From: an uncultured Oscillospiraceae bacterium
GTDB lineage: Bacteria; Bacillota; Clostridia; Oscillospirales; Oscillospiraceae
Direction: 5' to 3'
Assembly: GCA_944387065.1 (NCBI GenBank)
Contig: CALXDM010000002.1
Location: forward strand, 186,001-250,000
DNA: 64,000 bases
The translations under genes and the position numbers were made by a program. Shown here in pieces: positions 7,283 to 14,622 of this stretch; positions within the stretch are counted from its first letter, which is position 1, and every line of letters starts with the position of its first letter. Under the pieces are notes generated by a model, which saw only the letters and a list, made by a program, of their open reading frames with translations, ran no database searches and was not told the origin of the DNA.

Positions 7283-8596
7283 ATGCTGGAATATCTTTGG
7301 AAAAAGCAGTTGGGCGCTCAAGACCAAGAAGCCAGGCCGGCCCATGCTCCCCTGTCCGAAGGTGCGGGCAATCAGGCCATGCTATCTATGCTGGGGAGCC
7401 AGGGAGGGCGGCGGTCTGCCAAACCCGCGTCTGGAGGCAAACCCCTTGCCGACGCCATGCAGGCAAAGTTTGAGCGGCAGTTTGGGGTCCCGATGGATGA
7501 TGTGCAGGTATATCGCAACTCCCCGGAACCGGCGAAATTGGGCGCACTGGCCTACACAAAGGGGACCGATGTATTCCTCGCCCCCGGGCAAGAGCAGCAT
7601 TTGGAGCACGAACTGGGGCACGTGGTGCAGCAGAAGTTTGGCCTGGTCAAGCCCACCGCCATGATTGCCGGCCTCCCAGTCAATCTGGATCTGGGGTTAG
7701 AGCAGCGCGCAGATATGCTTTCCATCCAAGGCAGCCAAGCGCCCCAAGGGGACAGTGTTATACAGATGAAATTGCCCTATATGTATCATCAGCTGGCCCT
7801 GAATTGTGGTTTCAGCGCTTTGGCCAGGGCAATATCAAAACTCATTCCAGAGGACGGAAACGACCTGGCGTCCAGAGAAGACTTGGAAGAACGGCTGTCC
7901 AGCCACGCGGTTCAAAGTAATTATTCCGTCATCGGCGAGGCCTTTGACCCTGAAACGATTGTGAGAACTTGTGACGATATTTACGGCATGGAACTTTCCG
8001 CCACAATCGTCGACATGGATGAAGAAAACACTTTGCAAGCCATTTTGGAGTCCGCTAAGGGCAAAAATCAGGTTGTGCTGCTTCCATATTTTGCAGCCCC
8101 CGACGCCTCTACACCCAAAGTGAATACAGCCGGGACCTCAAACGCCCACTGGGCGGCCCTTGACCCTAACGATTTAACCGCAAAGGGAAAGATTTTACTG
8201 TATGAGGGGAACAAGCAAGGCGTCGTGAGGACAGACGGCGCCGTAGCCCCAAAGAAGTGGGCAACAAAGGATTTGCAAAAATCCAATGAATCAATCACAG
8301 ACACCTTTGATTGGGAGCGCTTCATTGATAATCCAAGAGTCTCAAGCGAGGTGAAGAAAAAGAATTTCAATATGTTTTTGGAAACACCCCAAAAGTATTA
8401 TACCCACAATTACTTTTTGAATTGGCGGATGAAAACCCACGTTAAGCACTCACTTTTATATAAAAAAAGAATGTTGGAGAAAACAGGAAGATTGAACGCT
8501 GAGGACTTTAAAGAGAGCGTCAATCTAAAGGGAAAGGCGATTGTTATCTCTTTGAAATCACCGCCATACAATTCATTGGATGATGAAGTTGATTGA
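7283..8596 (+). CDS. DUF4157 domain protein with C39-like cysteine protease domain (putative effector)
   Basis: A 437-residue protein I read as a modular effector. Residues ~27-38 carry the GNQAMLSML element often seen ahead of DUF4157. Residues ~53-118 are DUF4157 (eCIS core domain) with PLADAMQAKFERQFG and the metal-site-like HELGH at 109-113. The segment after ~165 has a papain/C39-like arrangement: Gln170, Cys175 in NCGFSAL, then His289 in NAHWAALDP and Asp294. This predicts a cysteine protease. DUF4157 proteins are typical cargo of extracellular contractile injection systems, but no sheath, tube or baseplate gene lies in the window. There is no signal peptide. The 3' half is visibly richer in A/T than the 5' half, suggesting a swapped-in domain. 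A GGGGGTGG site precedes the ATG by six bases. Confidence 0.75.
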   Translation: MLEYLWKKQLGAQDQEARPAHAPLSEGAGNQAMLSMLGSQGGRRSAKPASGGKPLADAMQAKFERQFGVPMDDVQVYRNSPEPAKLGALAYTKGTDVFLAPGQEQHLEHELGHVVQQKFGLVKPTAMIAGLPVNLDLGLEQRADMLSIQGSQAPQGDSVIQMKLPYMYHQLALNCGFSALARAISKLIPEDGNDLASREDLEERLSSHAVQSNYSVIGEAFDPETIVRTCDDIYGMELSATIVDMDEENTLQAILESAKGKNQVVLLPYFAAPDASTPKVNTAGTSNAHWAALDPNDLTAKGKILLYEGNKQGVVRTDGAVAPKKWATKDLQKSNESITDTFDWERFIDNPRVSSEVKKKNFNMFLETPQKYYTHNYFLNWRMKTHVKHSLLYKKRMLEKTGRLNAEDFKESVNLKGKAIVISLKSPPYNSLDDEVD

Positions 8597-8766
8597 GCAA
8601 AACCCGAAAGGCGAAGGAACGGTTATCAAGGCGCGGTTCCTCCAGCCCATGGTGTCCCGCCATATGCCCATGAGGCCGTCACGGAGAAAACCGCTTGTTC
8701 CGCCTACTGCTTTGGCACGCCTGGGCTTCCCCTGCCTGTGCACGGGCGGGCGGATCCCGTCAAAAC

Positions 8767-8804
8767 GCCCCCACTCTGGATACTCCACAATCCAGGGTGG
8801 GGGC
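8767..8804. terminator. Bidirectional terminator between the DUF4157 gene and queT
   Basis: A 15-pair stem (one G-U) with an eight-base loop, flanked by T-rich sequence on both strands. It separates converging transcripts. The 170 bases before it, after the DUF4157 stop, show no convincing gene. Confidence 0.8.
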
Positions 8805-8822
8805 TGTTATTTTCCAATCCCC

Positions 8823-9338
8823 TCAGGCGGTCTGCCGCAGGGCAGGCTTGAGGGCAGGGACGATGGGCAGCACCTTGAGCAGGATGGTGCCCAATACATA
8901 GCAGGCGATGGCCTCCCCCACGGCAAAGGTGACGGCGTTCCACCCCAACGCGGCCCAGAAAGCGCCGTTGAGCGCACCCACCTCTGCCCAGGCCCACATG
9001 GGGGTCAGGATCACCAGGTTGACCAGGATGGGGGGGATACCAGCTAGGTACCACCGGGGCATCCTCCTGGTGAGCCAGGCAGCGATGGCGGTGGCCAGGG
9101 TGCCGAAGATGATGTCCACCGGCCCGTAGGGGGAGAGCAGGTTGGTGATCAGGCAGCCCACCGCCAGGCCGGGCGCGGTGGCGGGAAAGAGGAAGGGCAG
9201 CACGGTGAGGGCCTCGGAAAAGCGGCAGTTGATGGGGCCAAAGGCCAGTCCAAAGATGCCGCTGAAGTGGCTCATGGCTACATACAGCGCGGCCACCACT
9301 GCGGCCAAGGTCAGGTTGCGGACGGGAAATTTGCGCAT
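8823..9338 (-). CDS. queT: QueT family queuosine-precursor transporter
   Basis: A 171-residue membrane protein of the QueT family, the S component of an ECF system for a queuosine precursor such as preQ0 or preQ1. The family signature LAFGPINCRFSEALTVLPFLFPATAPGLAVGCLITNLLSPYGPVD is clear (shown here only as a family region, residues ~30-75). About five membrane segments are seen. The ATG at 9338 is used because CCTCC (GGAGG on the coding strand) lies seven bases upstream. A long structured leader precedes it. Confidence 0.9.
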   Translation of the reverse strand: MRKFPVRNLTLAAVVAALYVAMSHFSGIFGLAFGPINCRFSEALTVLPFLFPATAPGLAVGCLITNLLSPYGPVDIIFGTLATAIAAWLTRRMPRWYLAGIPPILVNLVILTPMWAWAEVGALNGAFWAALGWNAVTFAVGEAIACYVLGTILLKVLPIVPALKPALRQTA

Positions 9339-9468
9339 AAAAAAACCTCCAATCAATCTTTAGAGTGCCTGCGTGGGGCACAGCGGCGGGCGTTCCTTCC
9401 AGGCAGCTTCACGCCTTAGCTGCCTGCGGCTGTCTGCCCGCCGGTTGGACCGGAGTGGAGACCGGTCA
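9339..9468 (-). ncRNA. Structured 5' leader of queT, candidate preQ1-type riboswitch
   Basis: About 130 bases of leader follow a strong promoter. Going 5' to 3' on the minus strand there is a small hairpin (ACCGG/CCGGT), then a long-range pairing GGCGGGC with GCCCGCC that encloses an inner hairpin (GGCAGCT/AGCTGCC). The ribosome site GGAGG follows. QueT genes are frequently controlled by preQ1 riboswitches, so this is a plausible one. I could not match it to a specific preQ1 class. Confidence 0.45.
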
Positions 9469-9474
9469 GGAGGT

Positions 9475-9503
9475 ATTGTAGCATAGGCAGGACGGCTTGT
9501 AAA
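9475..9503 (-). promoter_or_regulatory. Sigma-A promoter of queT
   Basis: Minus-strand TTTACA, 17 bases, TACAAT, placing the transcript start about 130 bases before the queT ATG. Confidence 0.75.
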
Positions 9504-9508
9504 GGATC

Positions 9509-9545
9509 CATCGCCGGGAGGGGCGCTGCCCCCCTCCCGGCGATG
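9509..9545 (-). terminator. Terminator of spoIIE
   Basis: A perfect 15-pair hairpin (arms CATCGCCGGGAGGGG and complement, seven-base loop) immediately after the spoIIE stop. The tract that follows on the minus strand is only weakly T-rich. Confidence 0.7.
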
Positions 9546-9548
9546 GGT

Positions 9549-11873
9549 TCACTTCCTCACATCCAATTTCAGCACCATCACCGTCCGGTCATCCCCGGCG
9601 CCCGTGCGCGCCCCGCTCTCCTGGAGGATGCGCCCGGCCAGTTCCTGGGGAGACAGCCCGTCAAAGTCGGCCAGATCCCGGCGCAGCCATCCGTCATCCC
9701 GCCCGGTGGCCACCCCGTCGCTGACCAGCACCACGCAGTCCCCCGCGTCCAGGGTGAGGGGAAACACATCCGCCCCGTCATGGCTCAGCCCTGCCGGTAG
9801 GGAGCTGCCCTCCACCCGCTCCACTTCGCCCCCCCGGCGCAGATAGGTAGGGGCCGCCCCCAGCTTGTAGATGGCGCTCTTGCCGCTGAACAGATCCACC
9901 TGCAGAAGGTCCACCGTGGTAAACCCCCCCTGCTCCTCGCCCCGCAGGGCCAGGGCCTCCCCCACGGTGCGCAGCGCCCCCTCCGGGCTCAGCCCTGCCC
10001 GCAGGAACTTCTCCAGCAGGCGCAGGGCGCAGTCGCTGTCGGCCCGGGCGGCGGCGCCGCTGCCCATCCCATCGCACAGGATCACGTTGAGCCGTCCGCC
10101 CTCATCCTTGAACCAGGCCCCTGTGTCCCCGCTCACCGCCTGGCCCGCCCGGTCCGCGCTGGCCACCCCGGCCACAGCCACCAGCGGTTCGCGCTGGCTC
10201 AGCCGGGCCTGGTCCCGCTCCCCGCTCTGCTCCGGGCGCAAGGGGCAGCCCAGCAGGTTGGACAGCCGGGCCACCTCCCCACCTTGGGTCAGCCGCTCCA
10301 CTCCGCTGCCCTCCACCTCCAGGTGCAGGTGGCCATATTCGTCCTCATAGACGGTGCACCGCCCCTCCAGCCCCAAGGAGGCCAGGTACTGCTTGACCAG
10401 CCGCTGGCGGCGCACATCCACCGCCGGCTCCCGGGCAGCCTCCATGGCCGCCTGATCCAACACCTGGGCCAGCTGGCCGTATTGGGCGCACACCGCCGCC
10501 CGGCTCTCCCGTACCCGGCTGTCGTATCGCCGGCGGTGGAGCAGGGCAGCCAGCTCCCGGTTGGCCTGGGCCAGAAAGGCGTCAAACCGGGCGCATCGGC
10601 TGACAAAGTAGGCGGGGAAGTCCTCCCGGACCCCCTCCCCCCGGTCCAGCATGGGGGTCAGCGCGTCAGACAGGGCGGTGCGGGTGGATTGATACTCCTT
10701 CTGCCAGCAGCGCTCCCGCTGGCGGCACTTGGCGCACACCTGCTCCGCCGCCCGGTCGAAGATGCGGGCCCTGTCCCCGTCGTTGTCCGCCACCGGAGCC
10801 TGAAACGCCCCCCGCAGCCCACCGGCCACCGCCCGGAAGGCGGTGGCCGCCTGGCGCAGGCGGCGCACGGCCAGCTGCCTGGCCCGATCAGGCTCTCCCT
10901 CCGGCCGCTCCTGCCGGGCCAGGGCGGACAGCCGGCCCAGCAGCCGGTCTGGCAGCAACAGGAAAACCACCGTGCCACCCACGATCTCATAGATGCGGGC
11001 CGCTGCCTGGGATGCCTCTCCCCAGGTCCACAGGGCGGCCACACCCCCCGTCAGCACATAGGCCAGGGCCGCCTGCAGCCGCCCCTGTCCGGAGAAGATG
11101 CCGGTGGCCAGGCCGGGCAGGGCATAGAGGATGGTGTGGCCGGTGGGCATCCCGCCGGCCAGGTCCATGGCCAGCCCCGCCGCCACCCCGGCGGCCGCCC
11201 CTGTCCCAGCGCCCCCTTTCCAGCCTGCAATGAGCACCACCACCACGCACAACACCCGCCCCAGGGAGTAGTGCTCCAGCACCGTCACCCGGGCCAGGGT
11301 CATCAGCAGGGTGGCCCCCAGCACCATCACCCCCACCATCTGCTCCATACTCAGCCGGCCCTTGGGCCGCTGGCCCTCCCACAGCTCGAAGGCCAGCCGG
11401 TAGCAGTACACCACACCAGCTGTAAGTAGCACCTCGACGGCAAAGCCCACTGCGGCCGAACCGTCCCAGCCGATGGCGGACTGGTAGACAAAGCCCACCA
11501 TCCCGTTCAGGGTGGCGGCGGCTACCGGCATGAACCAGCGTCGGCGATAGATCTGGAACTCGCCCAGGGCCAGCGCTACAGCATATACCATCATGGACGC
11601 GGCCAGATAGCGCAGCCCGCCCACAAACCCCCGAAAGGAGAGGTAGCCCAGGGCCGTGCCCAGCAGGGCGGTCAGCCCCTCCGCCCCCGGTCGGCACACC
11701 CCCACCAACGCCAGCCCAAACAGGGCATGTCCCCCCTGAAGCTCCGCCCCAGCCAGCACCGCCCCCAGCAGGAAGCGCACCGTGCAGTCGGACAGCCGGG
11801 CCGCCAGGGGGACGGGCAGCTTCCACATGGGCTTGTCCCGCCTGCCCCTTCGGGCTCTTTCCTTTTCAGCCAT
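9549..11873 (-). CDS. spoIIE: Stage II sporulation protein E, PP2C-type phosphatase
   Basis: A 774-residue protein of typical SpoIIE architecture. The N-terminal ~310 residues hold many membrane helices. A central regulatory region follows (~310-590), containing a CAKCRQRERCW cysteine cluster. The C-terminal PP2C domain begins near 595. Phosphatase metal-site motifs are VILCDGMGSG (Asp601), LVSDGV (Asp719) and GAGDDRT (Asp761/762). SpoIIE dephosphorylates SpoIIAA to release sigma-F in the forespore and also acts at the polar septum. In Bacillus it follows divIC-yabR; here it is separated from that cluster by about 41 kb. Confidence 0.95.
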   Translation of the reverse strand: MAEKERARRGRRDKPMWKLPVPLAARLSDCTVRFLLGAVLAGAELQGGHALFGLALVGVCRPGAEGLTALLGTALGYLSFRGFVGGLRYLAASMMVYAVALALGEFQIYRRRWFMPVAAATLNGMVGFVYQSAIGWDGSAAVGFAVEVLLTAGVVYCYRLAFELWEGQRPKGRLSMEQMVGVMVLGATLLMTLARVTVLEHYSLGRVLCVVVVLIAGWKGGAGTGAAAGVAAGLAMDLAGGMPTGHTILYALPGLATGIFSGQGRLQAALAYVLTGGVAALWTWGEASQAAARIYEIVGGTVVFLLLPDRLLGRLSALARQERPEGEPDRARQLAVRRLRQAATAFRAVAGGLRGAFQAPVADNDGDRARIFDRAAEQVCAKCRQRERCWQKEYQSTRTALSDALTPMLDRGEGVREDFPAYFVSRCARFDAFLAQANRELAALLHRRRYDSRVRESRAAVCAQYGQLAQVLDQAAMEAAREPAVDVRRQRLVKQYLASLGLEGRCTVYEDEYGHLHLEVEGSGVERLTQGGEVARLSNLLGCPLRPEQSGERDQARLSQREPLVAVAGVASADRAGQAVSGDTGAWFKDEGGRLNVILCDGMGSGAAARADSDCALRLLEKFLRAGLSPEGALRTVGEALALRGEEQGGFTTVDLLQVDLFSGKSAIYKLGAAPTYLRRGGEVERVEGSSLPAGLSHDGADVFPLTLDAGDCVVLVSDGVATGRDDGWLRRDLADFDGLSPQELAGRILQESGARTGAGDDRTVMVLKLDVRK

Positions 11874-11949
11874 GTATGTTCCCTCCGCTTCGGTTCCGTT
11901 TGCGGCCTATTATAACGACCCGGGCAGAAAAAGGCCGTCGGAACCTGTC

Positions 11950-11978
11950 TTGCCCCGGCGGAAGAAATATGATATGAT
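11950..11978 (+). promoter_or_regulatory. Sigma-A promoter of dusB
   Basis: TTGCCC, 17 bases, TATGAT. The predicted start site is near 11985, so the ATG at 11985 cannot be the normal translation start. Confidence 0.8.
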
Positions 11979-12050
11979 GGCAACATGAAGCGTCCCGCTC
12001 TCCTCGGTGGGATCCCCATGGGATTGGAGCGGGCGAAAAGGGGTTATCGC

Positions 12051-13022
12051 GTGAAAATTGGAACTGTCAATATCCCCTCCCAGGTGGTGCTTGGTCCCAT
12101 GGCGGGGGTGACCGACCTGGCCTTCCGCACTGTGTGCCGGGAGCTGTCCGGGTGCTATACCATCACCGAGATGGTCAGCGCTAAGGCCCTGTGCTATGGC
12201 GACCGCAAGACCCGCACCCTGTTAAAGCTGGGGGATGGGGAGCACCCGGCGGGGGTGCAGATCTTCGGCTCGGACGAGGCGTGCATGGAACGGGGGGCCG
12301 CCCTGGCGCTGGAGCAGTCGGGCGCGGACATCCTGGATGTGAACATGGGCTGCCCGGTGCCCAAAATCGTCCACGCCGGAGACGGCTCGGCCCTGATGCG
12401 GGACCCGGACAAGGCCGTGCGGGTCATCCGGGCCGTCATCCGGGGGGCGGCAGGGGTGCCGGTGACGGTGAAGTTCCGCCTGGGCTGGGACAAGGGATCC
12501 ATCAACTGCGTGGACTTTGCCCTGCGGATGCAGGACGCGGGGGTGGCGGCGGTGGCCGTCCACGGCCGCACCCGGGCCCAGATGTATGCCGGTCCCGCCA
12601 ACTGGGACTACCTGCGCCAGATCAAGCAAGCGGTGTCCATCCCCGTGATCGCCAACGGCGACGTGTTCCAGGGCCGGGACGCCGTGCGCATCCTGCGCTA
12701 CACCGGGGCGGACATGGTGATGGTGGCCCGGGGGGCCTTTGGCAACCCCTGGCTGCTGGCCCAATGCGCCGCCGCCTTAGACGGGCGGGACATCCCGCCC
12801 CTGCCCCCCCTGGCTGAGCGATGCGATACCGCCGCCCGGCAGTTTGAGCTGGCCATGGCCCAAAAGGGGGAGAAGATCGCCTGCCTGGAGATGCGCAAAC
12901 ACTATGCCTGGTATCTGAAGGGAGTCCCCCACGCCGCCTACTGGAAGGAACAGATCTGCCAGATGCAGACCGCCCAGGACTTCTACACCGTCACCCGGGG
13001 CATCCAGCGGGAGCTGTGCTGA
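12051..13022 (+). CDS. dusB: tRNA-dihydrouridine synthase B
   Basis: A flavoenzyme of 323 residues that reduces uridines in the tRNA D-loop. The Dus signature is present: VVLGPMAGVTDLAFR at the start, DVNMGCPVPKIV with the catalytic Cys, VTVKFRLGWD, VHGRTRAQMYAG, and VIANGDVF. The GTG at 12051 is chosen because AAAAGGGG precedes it and the resulting MKIGTVNI start matches other DusB proteins. An ATG at 12018 is an alternative. It probably heads a transcript continuing into the ECF sigma gene. Confidence 0.92.
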   Translation: MKIGTVNIPSQVVLGPMAGVTDLAFRTVCRELSGCYTITEMVSAKALCYGDRKTRTLLKLGDGEHPAGVQIFGSDEACMERGAALALEQSGADILDVNMGCPVPKIVHAGDGSALMRDPDKAVRVIRAVIRGAAGVPVTVKFRLGWDKGSINCVDFALRMQDAGVAAVAVHGRTRAQMYAGPANWDYLRQIKQAVSIPVIANGDVFQGRDAVRILRYTGADMVMVARGAFGNPWLLAQCAAALDGRDIPPLPPLAERCDTAARQFELAMAQKGEKIACLEMRKHYAWYLKGVPHAAYWKEQICQMQTAQDFYTVTRGIQRELC

Positions 13023-13060
13023 GGGGGCGGGCCGATCGTCCGCTGGGCGCAGACTCCTCC

Positions 13061-13630
13061 ATGCAGGAGGAGGAGCAGGCGCTGCTCCAGCGGGCAAAGC
13101 AGGGTGACCAGGCCGCCTTTGGCCAGCTGGTAGCCCGGTATGAAAAGCAGGTCTATCACCAGGCGCTGCGCCTGCTGGGGCAGGCAGAGGACGCCGGTGA
13201 CGTCACCCAGGAGGTGTTTTTCAAGGCATGGCGGGGCCTGCCCTCCTTCCAGGGGGACAGCACCCTGTCCACCTGGCTGTACCGCCTGACGGGCAACGCC
13301 GCCATCGACCTGCTGCGCCGGGAGGGCAAGCGCCGGGGAGAGGTCTCCCTGGACGACGAAGCCGGGGGCTGGGACAACCGGCTGGCCAGCCCAGATGATC
13401 CTCCGGAGCGGGCCCTGGAGCGGGAGGATCTGAAGCGGGTCGTGGCCTGGGGGCTGTCCCGGCTCTCTGTGGAGCACCGGCGGGTGCTGGTGCTGCGGGA
13501 GGTCAATGGCGCCTCCTATGAGCAGATCGGGCAGGTGCTGGGCCTGCCTCCAGGCACGGTGAAATCCCGGGTGGCCCGGGCTCGGCTGGCCTTGGCCCGC
13601 CTGCTACGGGAGGCGGGATACGGCCCCTAA
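13061..13630 (+). CDS. ECF-type sigma factor
   Basis: A 189-residue extracytoplasmic-function sigma-70 protein. Region 2 is seen at ~10-85 (GDQAAFGQLVARYEKQVY, then DAGDVTQEVFFKAWRGL, TWLYRLTGNAAIDLLRR). Region 4 is at ~130-185 (LSVEHRRVLVLREVNGASYEQIGQVLGLPPGTVKSR, abbreviated region). It starts 38 bases after dusB. A GTG at 13016 in frame overlaps the dusB end, but the ATG at 13061 gives the usual family length before GDQAAF. Neither start has a strong ribosome site. The next gene is its probable anti-sigma factor. Confidence 0.88.
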   Translation: MQEEEQALLQRAKQGDQAAFGQLVARYEKQVYHQALRLLGQAEDAGDVTQEVFFKAWRGLPSFQGDSTLSTWLYRLTGNAAIDLLRREGKRRGEVSLDDEAGGWDNRLASPDDPPERALEREDLKRVVAWGLSRLSVEHRRVLVLREVNGASYEQIGQVLGLPPGTVKSRVARARLALARLLREAGYGP

Positions 13631-13681
13631 ACCACCCTGCCCGGCCCCTGGGCCAATCGGACAAAAAACTTTTTTCAGGGG

Positions 13682-13708
13682 GGAACTTTTTCTTCCCCCC
13701 TGCGTCTA
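13682..13708 (+). promoter_or_regulatory. Candidate ECF-sigma promoter before the anti-sigma gene
   Basis: GGAACTT, a 15-base spacer and GTCTA, the pattern of sigma-E/ECF promoters. It lies between the sigma and anti-sigma genes and overlaps a hairpin with arms CAGGGGGGAA and TTCCCCCCTG (13676-13702). The position suggests that the sigma factor drives its own antagonist separately from the upstream dusB promoter. Confidence 0.55.
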
Positions 13709-13752
13709 TTCCTAATAGGAAAGCAAGATCCCAACGGGAAGGGGGCTCGGCC

Positions 13753-14424
13753 ATGGACTGTTCCGATTATCTGGAATTGATGAGCGAGGGGCTGGACGCC
13801 CCCCTGACCCCCGCCCGCCAGGCCGAGCTGGAGGCCCATCTGGCCGCCTGCCCCTCCTGCGCCCGCCTGGCCCAGGCTATGGCCCAGCAATCCCGGGCCC
13901 TTCGGGAGCTGGACTGCTCTGTCCCCGGCGGACTGCGCCAGGAGATCCTGGCCCATCTGCCCCCCCAGCGGCCGGCCAGGAAGGTCTGGATGCTCCACCA
14001 TCCCCGCCGGTGGGCCGCGCTGGCCGCCTGTGCGGCGCTGGCCGTCGCCCTGGGGGTAGCTAAGCCCTGGCGGGATTCAGGCGAGGGCGCTGTCCCCGCC
14101 CCCGCCAGCGCGGAAGGAGCCAGCCCCTACCGTCTAATCCCTGACGAGCACCTGTTCACCGCAAATCCCAGGATAAACCTCTCCCCTGACCTGGGCCAGC
14201 CCAGCCAGGCCGCACCGGCAGCGGACGCCATCCTCACCATCCCCCGCCTGCCCGATGGCTGGGAAGCGGCGGTGGACGGCGCCGTCTCCCATGGGACAGT
14301 GCTCACCGGGGAACAGGCCAGCGCCCTCATCGCGCTGCTGAAGGCCCAGGGCATCCCTTACCAACTGGAGGGGGATGAGACCCTCTCCGGCTCCTGTCAG
14401 TTGATCTTAGAGGGAGAGGATTGA
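13753..14424 (+). CDS. Zinc-finger anti-sigma factor with membrane anchor
   Basis: A 223-residue protein. The N-terminal zf-HC2-type segment has Cys3, His29, Cys33 and Cys36 in EAHLAACPSCARL, the usual anti-sigma zinc-binding pattern. A single membrane helix follows at ~94-112. The extracellular part has no family I recognise. It likely holds the upstream ECF sigma factor at the membrane. GGGAAGGGGG precedes the ATG. Confidence 0.85.
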   Translation: MDCSDYLELMSEGLDAPLTPARQAELEAHLAACPSCARLAQAMAQQSRALRELDCSVPGGLRQEILAHLPPQRPARKVWMLHHPRRWAALAACAALAVALGVAKPWRDSGEGAVPAPASAEGASPYRLIPDEHLFTANPRINLSPDLGQPSQAAPAADAILTIPRLPDGWEAAVDGAVSHGTVLTGEQASALIALLKAQGIPYQLEGDETLSGSCQLILEGED

Positions 14425-14440
14425 CCTCCCCTCATCCCTA

Positions 14441-14498
14441 CCCCGCCGGGACGATCTGTCCAGGCGGGGATTTCGTTTGCCCAAAGAAATTGGGCAAA
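14441..14498 (+). terminator. Hairpins after the anti-sigma gene
   Basis: The first stem (CCCCGCC at 14441, GGCGGGG ending 14469) is followed by ATTTCGTTT and is the probable terminator. A second perfect nine-pair stem (TTTGCCCAA/TTGGGCAAA, 14476-14498) follows without a T tract; its role is unclear. Confidence 0.6.
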
Positions 14499-14513
14499 AT
14501 CATCAAATCACCA

Positions 14514-14542
14514 TTGCCAGCCGGCGCTTTTTATTGTATAAT
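14514..14542 (+). promoter_or_regulatory. Sigma-A promoter of the EF-G-like gene
   Basis: TTGCCA, 17 bases, TATAAT, about 80 bases upstream of the start codon at 14623. Confidence 0.85.
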
Positions 14543-14622
14543 TGCCGACAAAGGGTGCCCTCTCCGGGCCTCCGTACCCGGTCAGGGCCGACCGGATCAT
14601 CGTGAAGGAGTGGAAGCAAACC

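Noticed and set aside
11985..12050. Upstream ATG of dusB
   Set aside because: It coincides with the predicted transcription start. The GTG at 12051 has a ribosome site and gives the family N-terminus.
13676..13702. Simple terminator between sigma and anti-sigma genes
   Set aside because: The hairpin is not followed by T residues and overlaps a good ECF promoter, so it is listed under that promoter instead.
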